Below are positions 41,692 through 50,300 of a stretch of 55,408 bases of DNA, one piece after another. The position numbers and the translations under genes are program-made. The stretch covers positions 1 to 55,408 of the forward strand of contig CAYOZN010000031.1 of assembly GCA_964408455.1 (NCBI GenBank), given 5' to 3'. The stretch is from CAYOZN01 sp964408455 (GTDB lineage: Bacteria; Planctomycetota; Phycisphaerae; UBA1845; UTPLA1). Each line of letters starts with the position of its first letter. Within the stretch, counting starts at the first letter, position 1. The notes under the pieces were generated by a model. It worked only from the letters and a program-made list of their open reading frames with translations, had not been told where the DNA came from and did not search any database.

Positions 41692-42918
41692 TTACTCCGG
41701 CTCATGCACGTAGAGCAGCCTGGAAACGGTGTAACGCTGAACGATGTCTAAAATCGGTGCGACGCCGGCGCCCCCGAAAAAGTAGATGTCGTTACCCACG
41801 GACGCCGCGGCGCTATGGAATTGTACATTCGGGTTGTGCGTCCACGTTTCCCATTTGTCGTCAACCGGATCGTACGACAACATCTCGCTCGGCGATCCTG
41901 GGGGACCAGAGCCGGGTCCGTTCAGCAGGAAGAACTTTCCATCGGCGACCGCTCCCGCCGGAAACACGAGCGACATGGGCGGCGGCGCGCCCTCGCTCCA
42001 ACTGTCGCCGGCAATGTCGTAGATGCCGACCGGGTTTATCACGGGGCCGATTGAGTGTCCGCCCGCGATATACAGCTGGCCGTCGAACACACCAGCGGCG
42101 CCGCCGCCGCAGCTATACGGCAGATCGGCCAGTGAGCTCCAGGTATCGCTCGCGATGTCATACACCTGCAGCGTGTCGATTAGTCCCGCGTTAGCATGCC
42201 CGCCCGCGCAGTAAATCTTACCCGCGTGGGCTGCGACGGCGGGACTTAAGACGCCGACGGGCACATCGCTCAGCGTTTCCCAGGAGTCGTTGAATGGATC
42301 GTACGCGTAGAGCGTATTGACCGGGAGCGGTGATCCCTCCGAGCCGGACACCACAAAGATGAGTCCGCCCTCGGCGCAGACGCCGGCTAAATATCTCGGC
42401 GAGGGCAGCGGCGCCCGTTGCGTCCATTCGTCAAGCCGCGGGTCATACCGGAACATCGTGGCTTCGACATTCGTCATCGAATTGCCACCGATAACGTAGA
42501 TGTAGCCATCCAGCGCCACCGCTCGCGCCCCCATCCGCGGCCCCGGCAGCGGCTCGACGCCGGTCCATTGGTCACCGATTTCGAACGAGAGACCCGTCCA
42601 CATGAATCCCTCCGGCGGATTCGAACTGGGGCTCACGACCATCGCCCCGTCCGGCAGGGTAAAGTCGACGGGCGCCGGGGTCGGCGGCGGAATATTCGTG
42701 TCATTGTCGCCCTCATTGTCCACGACCTGGTCGACGGTGTTGTCGCCCTCGCTTTGCGCCGCATTCCCGGCCGGTCCCTCGCCCTCGCCGGGATTGAGAT
42801 CGGGCGTCATCGCCGTCTCGCAGCCCCACGGCCCGGCCGCCAGCGCCAGTATTAGACTCAGCGTTGCGAGCCCGCCCCTTATCCTCCCCATCCAGAATTC
42901 TCGTCTCGCGTTGCTTGT
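41692..42918 (-). CDS. Kelch-repeat lipoprotein
   Basis: A 408-residue secreted protein with a signal peptide ending in a lipobox (LALAAGPWGC). An acidic, Asn/Gly-rich linker (~35-90) is followed by six-bladed kelch propeller repeats, visible as successive 'GxxxYVIGG ... xxxxYDPxxDxW' units (VALDGYIYVIGG, RYDPRLDEW, LYAYDPFNDSWETLSD, VYDIASDTWSSLADLP, IYDIAGDSWSEGAPPP). Kelch propellers bind proteins or carbohydrates. GGGAGG gives a spacing of 6 bases to ATG 42918 or 3 to ATG 42921; the former is chosen. The next gene upstream on the same strand is far away. No enzymatic residues seen. Confidence 0.88.
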   Translation of the reverse strand, partial: TSNARREFWMGRIRGGLATLSLILALAAGPWGCETAMTPDLNPGEGEGPAGNAAQSEGDNTVDQVVDNEGDNDTNIPPPTPAPVDFTLPDGAMVVSPSSNPPEGFMWTGLSFEIGDQWTGVEPLPGPRMGARAVALDGYIYVIGGNSMTNVEATMFRYDPRLDEWTQRAPLPSPRYLAGVCAEGGLIFVVSGSEGSPLPVNTLYAYDPFNDSWETLSDVPVGVLSPAVAAHAGKIYCAGGHANAGLIDTLQVYDIASDTWSSLADLPYSCGGGAAGVFDGQLYIAGGHSIGPVINPVGIYDIAGDSWSEGAPPPMSLVFPAGAVADGKFFLLNGPGSGPPGSPSEMLSYDPVDDKWETWTHNPNVQFHSAAASVGNDIYFFGGAGVAPILDIVQRYTVSRLLYVHEPE

Positions 42919-43147
42919 CATCATCAGCCTCCCTACTCCCCGGCCGCCCCGGCCGCAGGAGTCGATCGCACGACGGTCCATAACCCGGCCGCCCACGCTG
43001 GCGGCCTCGCCCCCAGGGGGCCTCTCCCTGGTATCCGTAAACCGTGCCGGACATGCTTGGAAAATTTTTGCCCGATCCGCGCCCGCCGCCGGAGCGAAGG
43101 AAGGATGCACGGCGCCCCGGCCCGCCGGCAGGGGGCGGTGAACGGCG

Positions 43148-43166
43148 CCCCGGCCTGTGGCCGGGG
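43148..43166. repeat. GC palindrome with TGT loop
   Basis: CCCCGGCC-TGT-GGCCGGGG, 8-bp arms. It has the same architecture as the 55290 palindrome but unrelated arm bases. Confidence 0.65.
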
Positions 43167-43228
43167 TCGTTGCGTGGACGCCCCCGCGCGCGGCGGCCTC
43201 CCGCCCGGCGTGAACGTCCCCGCGCCGA

Positions 43229-43247
43229 CCCCGTGCACAGCACGGGG
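43229..43247. repeat. GC palindrome with ACA loop
   Basis: CCCCGTGC-ACA-GCACGGGG, 8-bp arms; read on the other strand its loop is TGT, as in the neighbour at 43148-43166. Confidence 0.65.
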
Positions 43248-43285
43248 CTCCCTATTCGCGCGGACGTCCCCGCGCGGCGGGGCGG

Positions 43286-43291
43286 TAGAAT
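43286..43291 (+). promoter_or_regulatory. Conserved GGTAGAAT box before zinc-ribbon paralogue 2
   Basis: TAGAAT of GGTAGAAT lies exactly 6 bases before ATG 43298, identical in spacing to the boxes before 40569 and 45377. No -35 match is visible. Confidence 0.7.
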
Positions 43292-43297
43292 GCCCGC

Positions 43298-43777
43298 ATG
43301 CGACGGCGCGGGCGATTGTTCAAGGCGTTCAAATGGGCGATGACGCTGCTGAGTGTCGCGCTGCTGGCGTTGTTCGTCGCGAGCGGCTGGTGGAACATCA
43401 CAAGTTGCCTCTGCGACGGATCGAGATGGTACGCCTCGGCTGTAGCAGTGGGGCGGTTGTGGCTTGCTGACATTGCTGACGCCGAGCCGCCGGGCTGGAG
43501 CTGGCCGAGCATCAACTTTAGTCGAAATGGGCGCAATCGGCCGGAGTACAACTTTCCTGATTCATTAATAAACCGCTGCGACGAATACACAGACGGAATC
43601 TATACTATCCCGTTACAACCTATCGTGTTGACCGTCATTCTGTTCACCGCGCTGCTGTGGTGGCGCGACTGGAGGAAACACCCGCCCGGCCACTGCCCGC
43701 GCTGCGGCTACGACCTGACGGGCAATGTCAGCGGCGTCTGCCCGGAGTGCGGCAGGCCGTGCGGCGCGGCGGCGTGA
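43298..43777 (+). CDS. Zinc-ribbon membrane protein, paralogue 2
   Basis: A 159-residue member of the zinc-ribbon membrane family. The start MRRRGRLFKAFKWAMTLLSV and the first helix (LLSVALLALFVASGWW) match paralogues 1 and 3 almost base for base. The outer segment (~33-100, including two Cys in TSCLCDGS) is unalignable with the other copies. The second helix is PIVLTVILFTALLWW, then the cytoplasmic-looking ribbon CPRCGYDLTGNVSGVCPECG. Compared with paralogue 1, the variable segment has its own cysteines. Promoter box GGTAGAAT at 6-base spacing; no ribosome site. Function unknown. Confidence 0.87.
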   Translation: MRRRGRLFKAFKWAMTLLSVALLALFVASGWWNITSCLCDGSRWYASAVAVGRLWLADIADAEPPGWSWPSINFSRNGRNRPEYNFPDSLINRCDEYTDGIYTIPLQPIVLTVILFTALLWWRDWRKHPPGHCPRCGYDLTGNVSGVCPECGRPCGAAA

Positions 43778-43827
43778 GTGAATTCCCGCGAAGGGCGCCT
43801 TCTGTTTGCTCCTCTGCGATCTCCGCG

Positions 43828-43876
43828 CCTCTGCGCGAACCTCTTTCATCTTTTCATTCAGATGTTCGCGCAGAGG
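43828..43876. repeat. 13-bp inverted repeat
   Basis: CCTCTGCGCGAAC (43828-43840) and GTTCGCGCAGAGG (43864-43876) form a perfect 13-bp stem around a 23-base A/T-rich loop. The CTCTGCG words recall a dispersed repeat I remember from several phyla. Confidence 0.75.
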
Positions 43877-43901
43877 AGCAGCGGCGCGGAGGCATGGGCC
43901 G

Positions 43902-44104
43902 ACGAAATCCACCCGTATTTCGGCGCAACACGGGTCCGGGCCGACGGGAATCAGGCGTATCTCGGCGCAGCACAGGGCGAAGTCGCGCCCGCTCGGGGTG
44001 AAATCGCGCCGGCACCGGGGGAAATCGCGCTCAGTTCGGGCGAAATCGCGCCGGCTTCGGGCGAATTTGCGTCGACTCAGGCCGAAGTCGCGGCGAATTT
44101 CGGT
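43902..44104. repeat. 21-bp tandem repeat
   Basis: Six exactly spaced 21-base units begin with GAA at 43979, 44000, 44021, 44042, 44063 and 44084 (consensus GAAATCGCGCCGGCTTCGGGC). Earlier bases repeat with a 42-base period (cgtat at 43914 and 43956). Confidence 0.85.
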
Positions 44105-44360
44105 TATCGGGAACCAGCCGGGCCGTGTTTTCAGCATCCGCAGCCGCGGGCTGCGCCGCCCGACGCGATGGCAGGGTTGAAAAGGCCATTTTCGTGATCG
44201 GACGCGGCACGCGCGGGCGAGAGCCAAAGCCGGGCCATGACGATGCCGATGGAAGGACACGCCCGACAGGTGCCTGGCCACGCCGGGCGCGTGCGTGGAC
44301 ACGCCGGGCGTGTGTATGGCAAAACACGAGGTGCTTCGCGCACGCTCGCGAGAGGCGGGC

Positions 44361-44531
44361 GGAGGAGTAGGAGTACGATGAGGATTAGGATTAGGAAGAA
44401 GAGTACGAGCAGGATCAGGAGTAGGATTAGGATTAGTCGCGCCCTTTGGGCGTTCACTTCTTACTCTTACTCCTGCTCCTGCTCCTAATCCTCTTCATCA
44501 TCCTAATCCTCATCCTGATCTTACTCCTGAC
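44361..44531. repeat. Hexamer purine/pyrimidine tract with hairpin symmetry
   Basis: The left arm is purine-rich (repeats of GGATTA, GGAGTA) up to about 44435. A short stem CGCCC-TTT-GGGCG (44440-44452) caps it. The right arm (44459-44531) is the complementary-looking TACTCC/TAATCC series. Confidence 0.85.
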
Positions 44532-44599
44532 CTGAATGATGCCCGACAATCGCGAGGCTGCGTGATTAACCCGGAACAATCGCCCGCGAAAGGATTTTG

Positions 44600-45367
44600 A
44601 TGGCGACCTATCCCGTCTTTCCCCGCTCGGCCTTCGAGGCCTGGTGCCAGGCCCACGCCGGCGTCTTCGCCGCCCAGGCCAAGCAGATCGGGCTGCCCGG
44701 GCCGCAGGCGGCCCTCTTTGCTGACAGGCTCGCGGCACTGAAGGCGGCCGAGCTGGCCCAGGCGCTGGCGATGCAGGCGGCACGCATGGCGACGCAGCAG
44801 GTGAGGCAGGCCTACCGTGACATGCGGGCGACCGCGGGCGACACGGTGCGGCTCATCCGCGCCTTCGCCGAGGCCGGGCCGGACCCGTCGGCGGTCTATC
44901 AGGCGGCGATGATCCCAGTGCCGCAGGCAGGCTCGCCGGTGCCACCGCCGGACCGGCCGCACGGCCTGCGGGTGACGCTCGATGCCACGAGCGGGGCACT
45001 CACCCTGCGCTGGAAGGCGACCAACCCGCCCAATGGCGGCGGGACGACGTATCTCGTCCGGCGGCGCTTGCCGGGCGAGGCGGGGTGGACCTTCATCGGG
45101 GTCGCGGGGCGGAAGCGGTTCGTCGATGGGACGATCCCCGGCGGCGTGGCCAGCGTGGAATACGTGGTGCAGGGCCATCGCGCTGACACCGCGGGGCCGC
45201 CCAGCCCGATCTTCACGGTCAACTTCGGCGTCTCGCCTGCCGGCGGGCGGGTGGCGACGGTCGCGGCAGCGCTGCCGGCCGAGGGCCTCGCGCTGCCGGG
45301 CGGGACTGTCGCGATGCCGGGGGCGGCCGGGGCGGGGCGGGCGGCGGCGATGGCGCTGGGGCGGTAG
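44600..45367 (+). CDS. Protein with an Fn3-like domain
   Basis: A 255-residue protein of unknown function. The N-terminal half is helical (FEAWCQAHAGVFAAQAKQIG, a Gln/Ala-rich helix around ALAMQAARMATQQV). The second half holds a fibronectin-III-like beta domain (about 115-200, RPHGLRVTLDATSGALTLRW, TTYLVRRRLPGE, SVEYVVQGHR). The C-terminus is Gly/Ala-rich. ATG 44600 has GAAAGGA about 5 bases upstream. Its TAG stop (45365-45367) is the first three bases of the TAGAAT promoter box of the next gene, which starts 10 bases later. No partner known. Confidence 0.75.
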   Translation: MATYPVFPRSAFEAWCQAHAGVFAAQAKQIGLPGPQAALFADRLAALKAAELAQALAMQAARMATQQVRQAYRDMRATAGDTVRLIRAFAEAGPDPSAVYQAAMIPVPQAGSPVPPPDRPHGLRVTLDATSGALTLRWKATNPPNGGGTTYLVRRRLPGEAGWTFIGVAGRKRFVDGTIPGGVASVEYVVQGHRADTAGPPSPIFTVNFGVSPAGGRVATVAAALPAEGLALPGGTVAMPGAAGAGRAAAMALGR

Positions 45368-45370
45368 AAT
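45365..45370 (+). promoter_or_regulatory. Conserved GGTAGAAT box before zinc-ribbon paralogue 3
   Basis: TAGAAT ends exactly 6 bases before ATG 45377, as in the other two paralogues. Its first three bases are the stop codon of the Fn3-like gene. Confidence 0.7.
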
Positions 45371-45376
45371 GCGGGG

Positions 45377-45892
45377 ATGCGACGGCGCAGGCGATGGCGG
45401 AAGGTGTTGAAATGGGCGATGACGCTGCTGAGTGTCGCGCTGCTGGCATTGTTCGTCGCGAGCGGGTGGTGGAACTTGGGAGTGAGCACCGTATCGGGAG
45501 GCGAACTATACGGGGTCACTGTGTCGTGTGGCCGGTTTTCACTCTGGAACCATGAACCAGAAAGGCCATACCAAGGTTCCTTTGGCCTGCGTCCAGTTAC
45601 ATCTTGGCACGGGTGGGCCAGCTTCAGTTTCGGGCGCTCGTTCAGTCCAGCATTCACTCGTCAATACTCGGAAACGCTTGATGGAAGCCTGGACAAGGCA
45701 ATTGACATGCCCATGCAGCTCATCATGCTCGCCAGCGTGTTTTCAGTTTCATTTCTCTGGTGGTTCGATCGACCGAAATACCCGCCCAGTCATTGCCCCA
45801 AGTGCGGTTACGACCTGACGGGCAACGTCAGCGGCGTCTGCCCGGAGTGCGGGGAGCCGAATGCAGAATTCAAAATGAAAAATTCAAAATGA
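45377..45892 (+). CDS. Zinc-ribbon membrane protein, paralogue 3
   Basis: A 171-residue member of the family: start MRRRRRWRKVLKWAMTLLSV, helix LLSVALLALFVASGWW, a variable outer segment of ~75 residues (with a WHGWASFSFGRS block), second helix LIMLASVFSVSFLWWF, and ribbon CPKCGYDLTGNVSGVCPECG. The last ten residues (NAEFKMKNSK) are encoded by an AT-rich heptamer repeat that has grown into the gene; the left arm (45861-45877) of a 17-bp inverted repeat ends inside it. Promoter box GGTAGAAT at 6-base spacing. Function unknown. Confidence 0.87.
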   Translation: MRRRRRWRKVLKWAMTLLSVALLALFVASGWWNLGVSTVSGGELYGVTVSCGRFSLWNHEPERPYQGSFGLRPVTSWHGWASFSFGRSFSPAFTRQYSETLDGSLDKAIDMPMQLIMLASVFSVSFLWWFDRPKYPPSHCPKCGYDLTGNVSGVCPECGEPNAEFKMKNSK

Positions 45893-46001
45893 GCGGCCGC
45901 ATCGCGGGCACGCTTCCGGTCGAGGCCATTTTGCATTGAGCATTTTGCATTTTGCATTCCCCCCGCACCATTTTGCATTTTGAATTCTGCATTTTGCATT
46001 T
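45861..46001. repeat. AT-rich heptamer repeat bounded by a 17-bp inverted repeat
   Basis: The left arm 45861-45877 and right arm CATTTTGAATTCTGCAT (45976-45992) are perfect reverse complements (17 bp). Between and around them are TTTTGCA/CAAAATG runs of period 7 (45927-45958, 45969-46001). The left part encodes the last residues of paralogue 3. Confidence 0.85.
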
Positions 46002-46011
46002 ACTTCCCACC

Positions 46012-46950
46012 TTACCCCTCCAGCACCCTCCCGAACGCCCGGTAGATCGCCAGAAACGCCAGCTGTGCCACCTGCCCGGCAGCGAAGAGCGATGCCCGCG
46101 TCTGACCGCCGCCACGCCGGGCGATGGCCACGCTGACGACGTAGGTCACCGCGAAGACCAGCAGGCTGATGTTGATGCCGGTGAGAAAGTTTCGCGAGCG
46201 GCTGCAATAGATCGCGGTGAGCACGACCGGCAGCAGCGAGTGCAGCAGCAGTGACCCTGGCGAGAGGTGTTCGTTCAAGCTGCGCGTGTGGCCATCCGCC
46301 CCGCGGGCCGTGCGGCCGATCGTCGCGGCCAGCATGATGCCCCAGCGTCCCCACAGCGGCGCCAGCACCAGCGGCCGGTAGATCGGCCGCGGATAGAGTG
46401 GGTTGAACCAGCTGCGCCAGTCGTGCGGCGGCGGCCACCACGGATTGTTGTCCTGAATGGACAGCAGCAGGGCGAACTGGCTGAGCAGCGTCAGGCTCAA
46501 CACCAGCGTGCCCACCGGCGAGAGCGGCTCCATGCGATCGACCTGCGGCGCCAGCGGATGATCGCCGGTCAGCACGTGCACCGTCCGCGCCAGGCCCATC
46601 ACGAGAAATGGCCCGGTGAGTAGCGCCTCCACCACGATGACGGTCATGCAGGGGATCAGCCGCAGGCTCGAGACTTCGCCGTAGATGCGCCAAGTCGTTC
46701 GGAAGGCGCCGACCCACAAGAGCCCGACCACCAGCCCCATCGGGACAATCCACATCGAGAAGTCGCGCACGGGAGTCGACGTGTCGGATTGCGACTCGGC
46801 CCGCCGCTCGATGGGCCGCAGCGACAACGGGAAAAGAAATCGCATGGCCGTCCACCAGCCGCCGATGCGGGAGGCCGCTGGATGCTCGGGCGTCTGCCCG
46901 GCCGGTATGATGGTCTGCGGATCGTTCACGACATCTTCGCGGCGAGCCAT
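46012..46950 (-). CDS. Multi-pass membrane protein of unknown function
   Basis: A 312-residue protein with about seven hydrophobic segments (MWIVPMGLVVGLLWVGAF, LIPCMTVIVVEALLTGPFLV, GTLVLSLTLLSQFALLLSIQ, LLLHSLLPVVLTAIYCS, INISLLVFAVTYVVSVAIA, SLFAAGQVAQLAFLAIYRAF). The soluble N-terminus starts MARREDVVNDPQTI. A conserved-looking loop NNPWWPPPHDWRSWFNPLYP contains many Trp, Pro and His, suggesting an extracytoplasmic or cofactor-contact loop. No family is recognised. ATG 46950 was chosen because upstream in-frame sequence is unconvincing; no Shine-Dalgarno. It is divergent from the long PQQ-propeller gene. Confidence 0.72.
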   Translation of the reverse strand: MARREDVVNDPQTIIPAGQTPEHPAASRIGGWWTAMRFLFPLSLRPIERRAESQSDTSTPVRDFSMWIVPMGLVVGLLWVGAFRTTWRIYGEVSSLRLIPCMTVIVVEALLTGPFLVMGLARTVHVLTGDHPLAPQVDRMEPLSPVGTLVLSLTLLSQFALLLSIQDNNPWWPPPHDWRSWFNPLYPRPIYRPLVLAPLWGRWGIMLAATIGRTARGADGHTRSLNEHLSPGSLLLHSLLPVVLTAIYCSRSRNFLTGINISLLVFAVTYVVSVAIARRGGGQTRASLFAAGQVAQLAFLAIYRAFGRVLEG

Positions 46951-47342
46951 ACGACAACGAGAAATGCAATGCGTGGCAACGCGAAACGCCGTTCGCGCCT
47001 GCCGGCCGGGAGCACGTCGCGCCCGCCGCGGCGGATTTGACCGCGCAAGCGCGCGCATTTCCACGCGCGGCGGTGGCGACCGGGGAAAAGGCGACCGCCG
47101 CCTGCCGTTTTCATCAAAGAGTGCGACACCTAATCCTTGTCGCGCCCGAGACTTGCAAGTTGGAAAGCAGCCGGGCTTCGGCTAGGATTGAATCAGTGCC
47201 GGCGGCACTCGCGAGACCGGGACGCACCGGGAATCGTGCTGCCGCGTACAATCGGCTGAAGCCGCGTGCAGAACGAAAACGTGAACCGCGGCATTGCCGA
47301 CAATATCCCACCGAGCGGGCAATTCGACCGAACGGGCACTTC
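46951..47342. other. Divergent upstream region of the membrane-protein and PQQ genes
   Basis: About 390 GC-rich bases; no gene is supported and no clear -10 boxes or repeats were found. Confidence 0.4.
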
Positions 47343-50300
47343 ATGTTTGACCAGCAGGGACAGCCAGGCCGCCGCGACCTAGTGACGGGCGCGGCGCGCG
47401 TGCGAGGCATGCGCCCGCGAGTGGCCTGCGTCGCCATCGCCGCGGCCGCGCTGGCGGCGCACGCGGGCGTGGCCCGCGCGCAGGTCTTCCGGCTCGAGAT
47501 GCCCGACGCGGTGACCGATGACGGCTCGGTCCGCCTCCAGCCGGCCAACGATCGCGACGCCGAGAGCTGGCTCCGGCGTGCGGAAGATGCGGCCTCGCGC
47601 GGCGACTGGAAGCTGGCCTGCGACACCCTCGAGCGCGTCATCGAGCAGCATGGCGATCGCACCGTCACCATCGACGAGACGTCGTATTACTCGGTGACGC
47701 GCCTGGTCGAGCGGCAGATCCGCGAATGGCCGGAGGAGGGGCTGGCGGCCTATCGCCTGCTGAACGATCCCGAAGTGCAGCGGCTGTTCGAGCGCGGCCG
47801 GGATGAATTCGACTGGGAGGCGCTGCGGCAGATCGCGCGCAAGTACCCCATGTCCACGCCGGCCCCGGCCGCGATGGACCTCTTGGCCAGCCGCCTGCTC
47901 GATTGCGGCGCGGCGTCCGAGGCAGTCAGCCTGTTGAAACACCTTCAGGAACTTCCGCATTCCCAGGTGCCGCGCTGGTCGATCCAGCAGCGCCTGTTCC
48001 TGGCCTTTGCACTCACCGATCAGCGCGACCGCGCGTCGGATGCGCTCCAGGAGCTGCGCAAGCTGTCGCCGCAATCCGATCCGGCGCTGCCGGCCGACTG
48101 GCCAACCCGGCTGGAGCGGCTTCAGCGCTATTTCGAACAACTGAAGCTCGACGCCCCGGCGCTCGTCGCAGCGCCCACGGTCTGGCCGTCTCGGTTCGGC
48201 CCCCCGGAGCAGATGGGCCGCATGAGCGGCATCAGCCACCTGGCGGATACGATGTCGGCGGCGCGTCTGGACGGGGCCGAGTCGAAGCTTCGAACGAAGA
48301 TGCTCGAGATGTCGCGTTCGAAGGTGCGGCCGGCCGTCTGGCAGGCGGTTTCCGATGGAGAGCGCCTCTTCGTTTCAACGCCGGAGGGCGTCGTCGCGCG
48401 CGATCTGCTGTCCTTCGACATGGATTGGAAGGCCGTGTTGAAGCGCCGCCTCCAGCCGCGCGTCACCAACAACTCCCAACGCGCCGCGATCCTCAATGCG
48501 ATCCGCGGCAACCAGTTCGACGTGATCGAAGAAGAACCGCAGCGGGGGCTCGATCCCAGGATCGTCCAGACGCTCTTCCACGAGTATCGCGGCGAGATTT
48601 CCACGGCGGCCGGCCTGGTCTTCGCGATCGAACAGGATGCACCGGTCGATGAACAGCCGCCCACGACCGAAGGCATTGTGCCCACGAATGACCAGATCGG
48701 CGACGAGGACATCGGCGCCGCGAACACGTTGCGGGCCTACGAGGCGGCCACCGGCAGGGCCGTGTGGGCCAGGGGCGCGGCCGGGCCGCCGGCCGATGAA
48801 CTTCGCCATGCCCATTTTCGCGCTGCGCCGGTCATGGCCGGCGGCTATCTGGTGGCCCCGTTTTCGCAGGGCGGTGATCTATACCTGGCGGTGTTCCAGA
48901 TCGATGGCTCGCTGGTGCGGAAGGTCCTGCTGGGTTCCGGCCGTGCCAGCCTGTTTCCGCTCAATGGCGTGCTGCCGCTGCTGGTTCACGATGGGACCAT
49001 ATTCGTGCAGTCCGGCGCCGGCATGGTGTTCGCGCTGAACGAGCACGACTTTTCCCTCAAGTGGTTGCAGGCCTACGAGCGCAGCGGCATCGGCGGCGCA
49101 TCTCGTCAGGAGCGCATGTGGGGCGGGCCGTCGAGCCTGCCGCAGCCGGACGAATGGCTCAGCTCTCCCCCGGTCGTGTCCGGCGGGCTGGTCATCGTCG
49201 CGCCGCACGACAGCGAGAACCTGCACGCATTCGATCTGACGGACGGGCGCGCCGTGTGGACGCAGCCTCGGCAGACGCACCGCTATATCGTCGGCGCGAC
49301 GCCGTCGTACGTGTTTCTCGCCGGGGATCGCGTCGGCGCCCTGGAGGCGCGCAGCGGCAGGGACTTGTGGATGACGGATGCGCTCTATCCCACCGGGCGC
49401 TGCGTCATCTCGGGCGACCAGGTGTTGGTGCCGTCGGGGCGTCGCCTGATCCGTTTGAACATGGCCACCGGCGAATTGATCGACGATTCAACCGTGGAGC
49501 AGGCGCTGGGCAATCTGCTGGTGTTCGAAGGATCGCTGTACAGCCTGGGTCCGGATCGCCTGAATAAGATCCTCGATCCGGTCCACTCGGCGGAATTGGC
49601 CAGGGCGCGGCTCGAGCGCAATCCCTCGGATGTCGAGGCGATCCTGCTGCTGGCCCTGCTGTCGGAAATCCGCGACGAACATGCCGAGGCAATGGCACTA
49701 TTGAGCCGGGCCGAACGGTGCATCGCATCGATGCGCTCGGAGGCGGCGGCCGTCGGCGACGCCAACCGGTCCGAATCCGCCGACGCCCTGGAGACCGCCG
49801 TCGTCCATCGCCGCGTGGCGACGCTACTGAGCATGGCGGCCGCGGCGGAGGAGGATGCGCGTCTGCCGCACCTTCAGGAGGCGGTGCGCATCGCCCGCCG
49901 GCCGGGCGACGTCGCCAAGGCCGCGGTCCAGCTGTGCGACGAGTTGATCGCTCTGGGCCGCGCACCGGAGGCATTCCGCGTCGGGCTCGATCTGTTCGCC
50001 CGGTCCGGCGTCCGCCTGGTGGATGCGGCCGACGACCGGCACCTGTCGGTGCGATCGGACGTACAGATCGGCGCATCGCTCGCCGCGATCTGGGCAGAAC
50101 TGGACGAGGCGGGACGGCAGGCGTCGGCCCAGGTGGTGGCAGACCTGCTGGCGGCGAGGCCGGCGGCCGATCGGGCCGCCACGACGGAGCGCGTTTCGGA
50201 CGTGCTTGGCTTTTTGCCGGACGCAGCCGCGCGAGACCTTGCGCAGGGCCGTGCCGCATGGCTGGAAGACCGGCAGGAATCGGCGATCTTCTTCTTCGAG

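Larger units (their letters stand above)
42919..43285. other. Repeat-rich spacer before zinc-ribbon paralogue 2
   Basis: GC-rich spacer without a supported gene. It holds two palindromes with 8-bp arms and a TGT/ACA loop (43148-43166, 43229-43247). Confidence 0.5.
43778..44599. other. Repeat-dominated region without a supported gene
   Basis: About 820 bases holding a 13-bp inverted repeat (43828-43876), a 21-bp tandem repeat tract (43902-44104) and a purine/pyrimidine hexamer tract able to fold into a long hairpin (44361-44531). Open frames run through it in several frames on both strands, as expected of period-3-compatible repeats, and are not called as genes. Confidence 0.65.

Noticed and set aside
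42600..42640. tRNA-like GGATTCGAACT
   Set aside because: It lies inside the kelch lipoprotein coding sequence (SSNPPEGF region) and no cloverleaf surrounds it.
43778..44197. ORF with 7-residue repeats, plus and minus strand
   Set aside because: Explained by a 21-bp DNA tandem repeat, open in several frames, no start signals.
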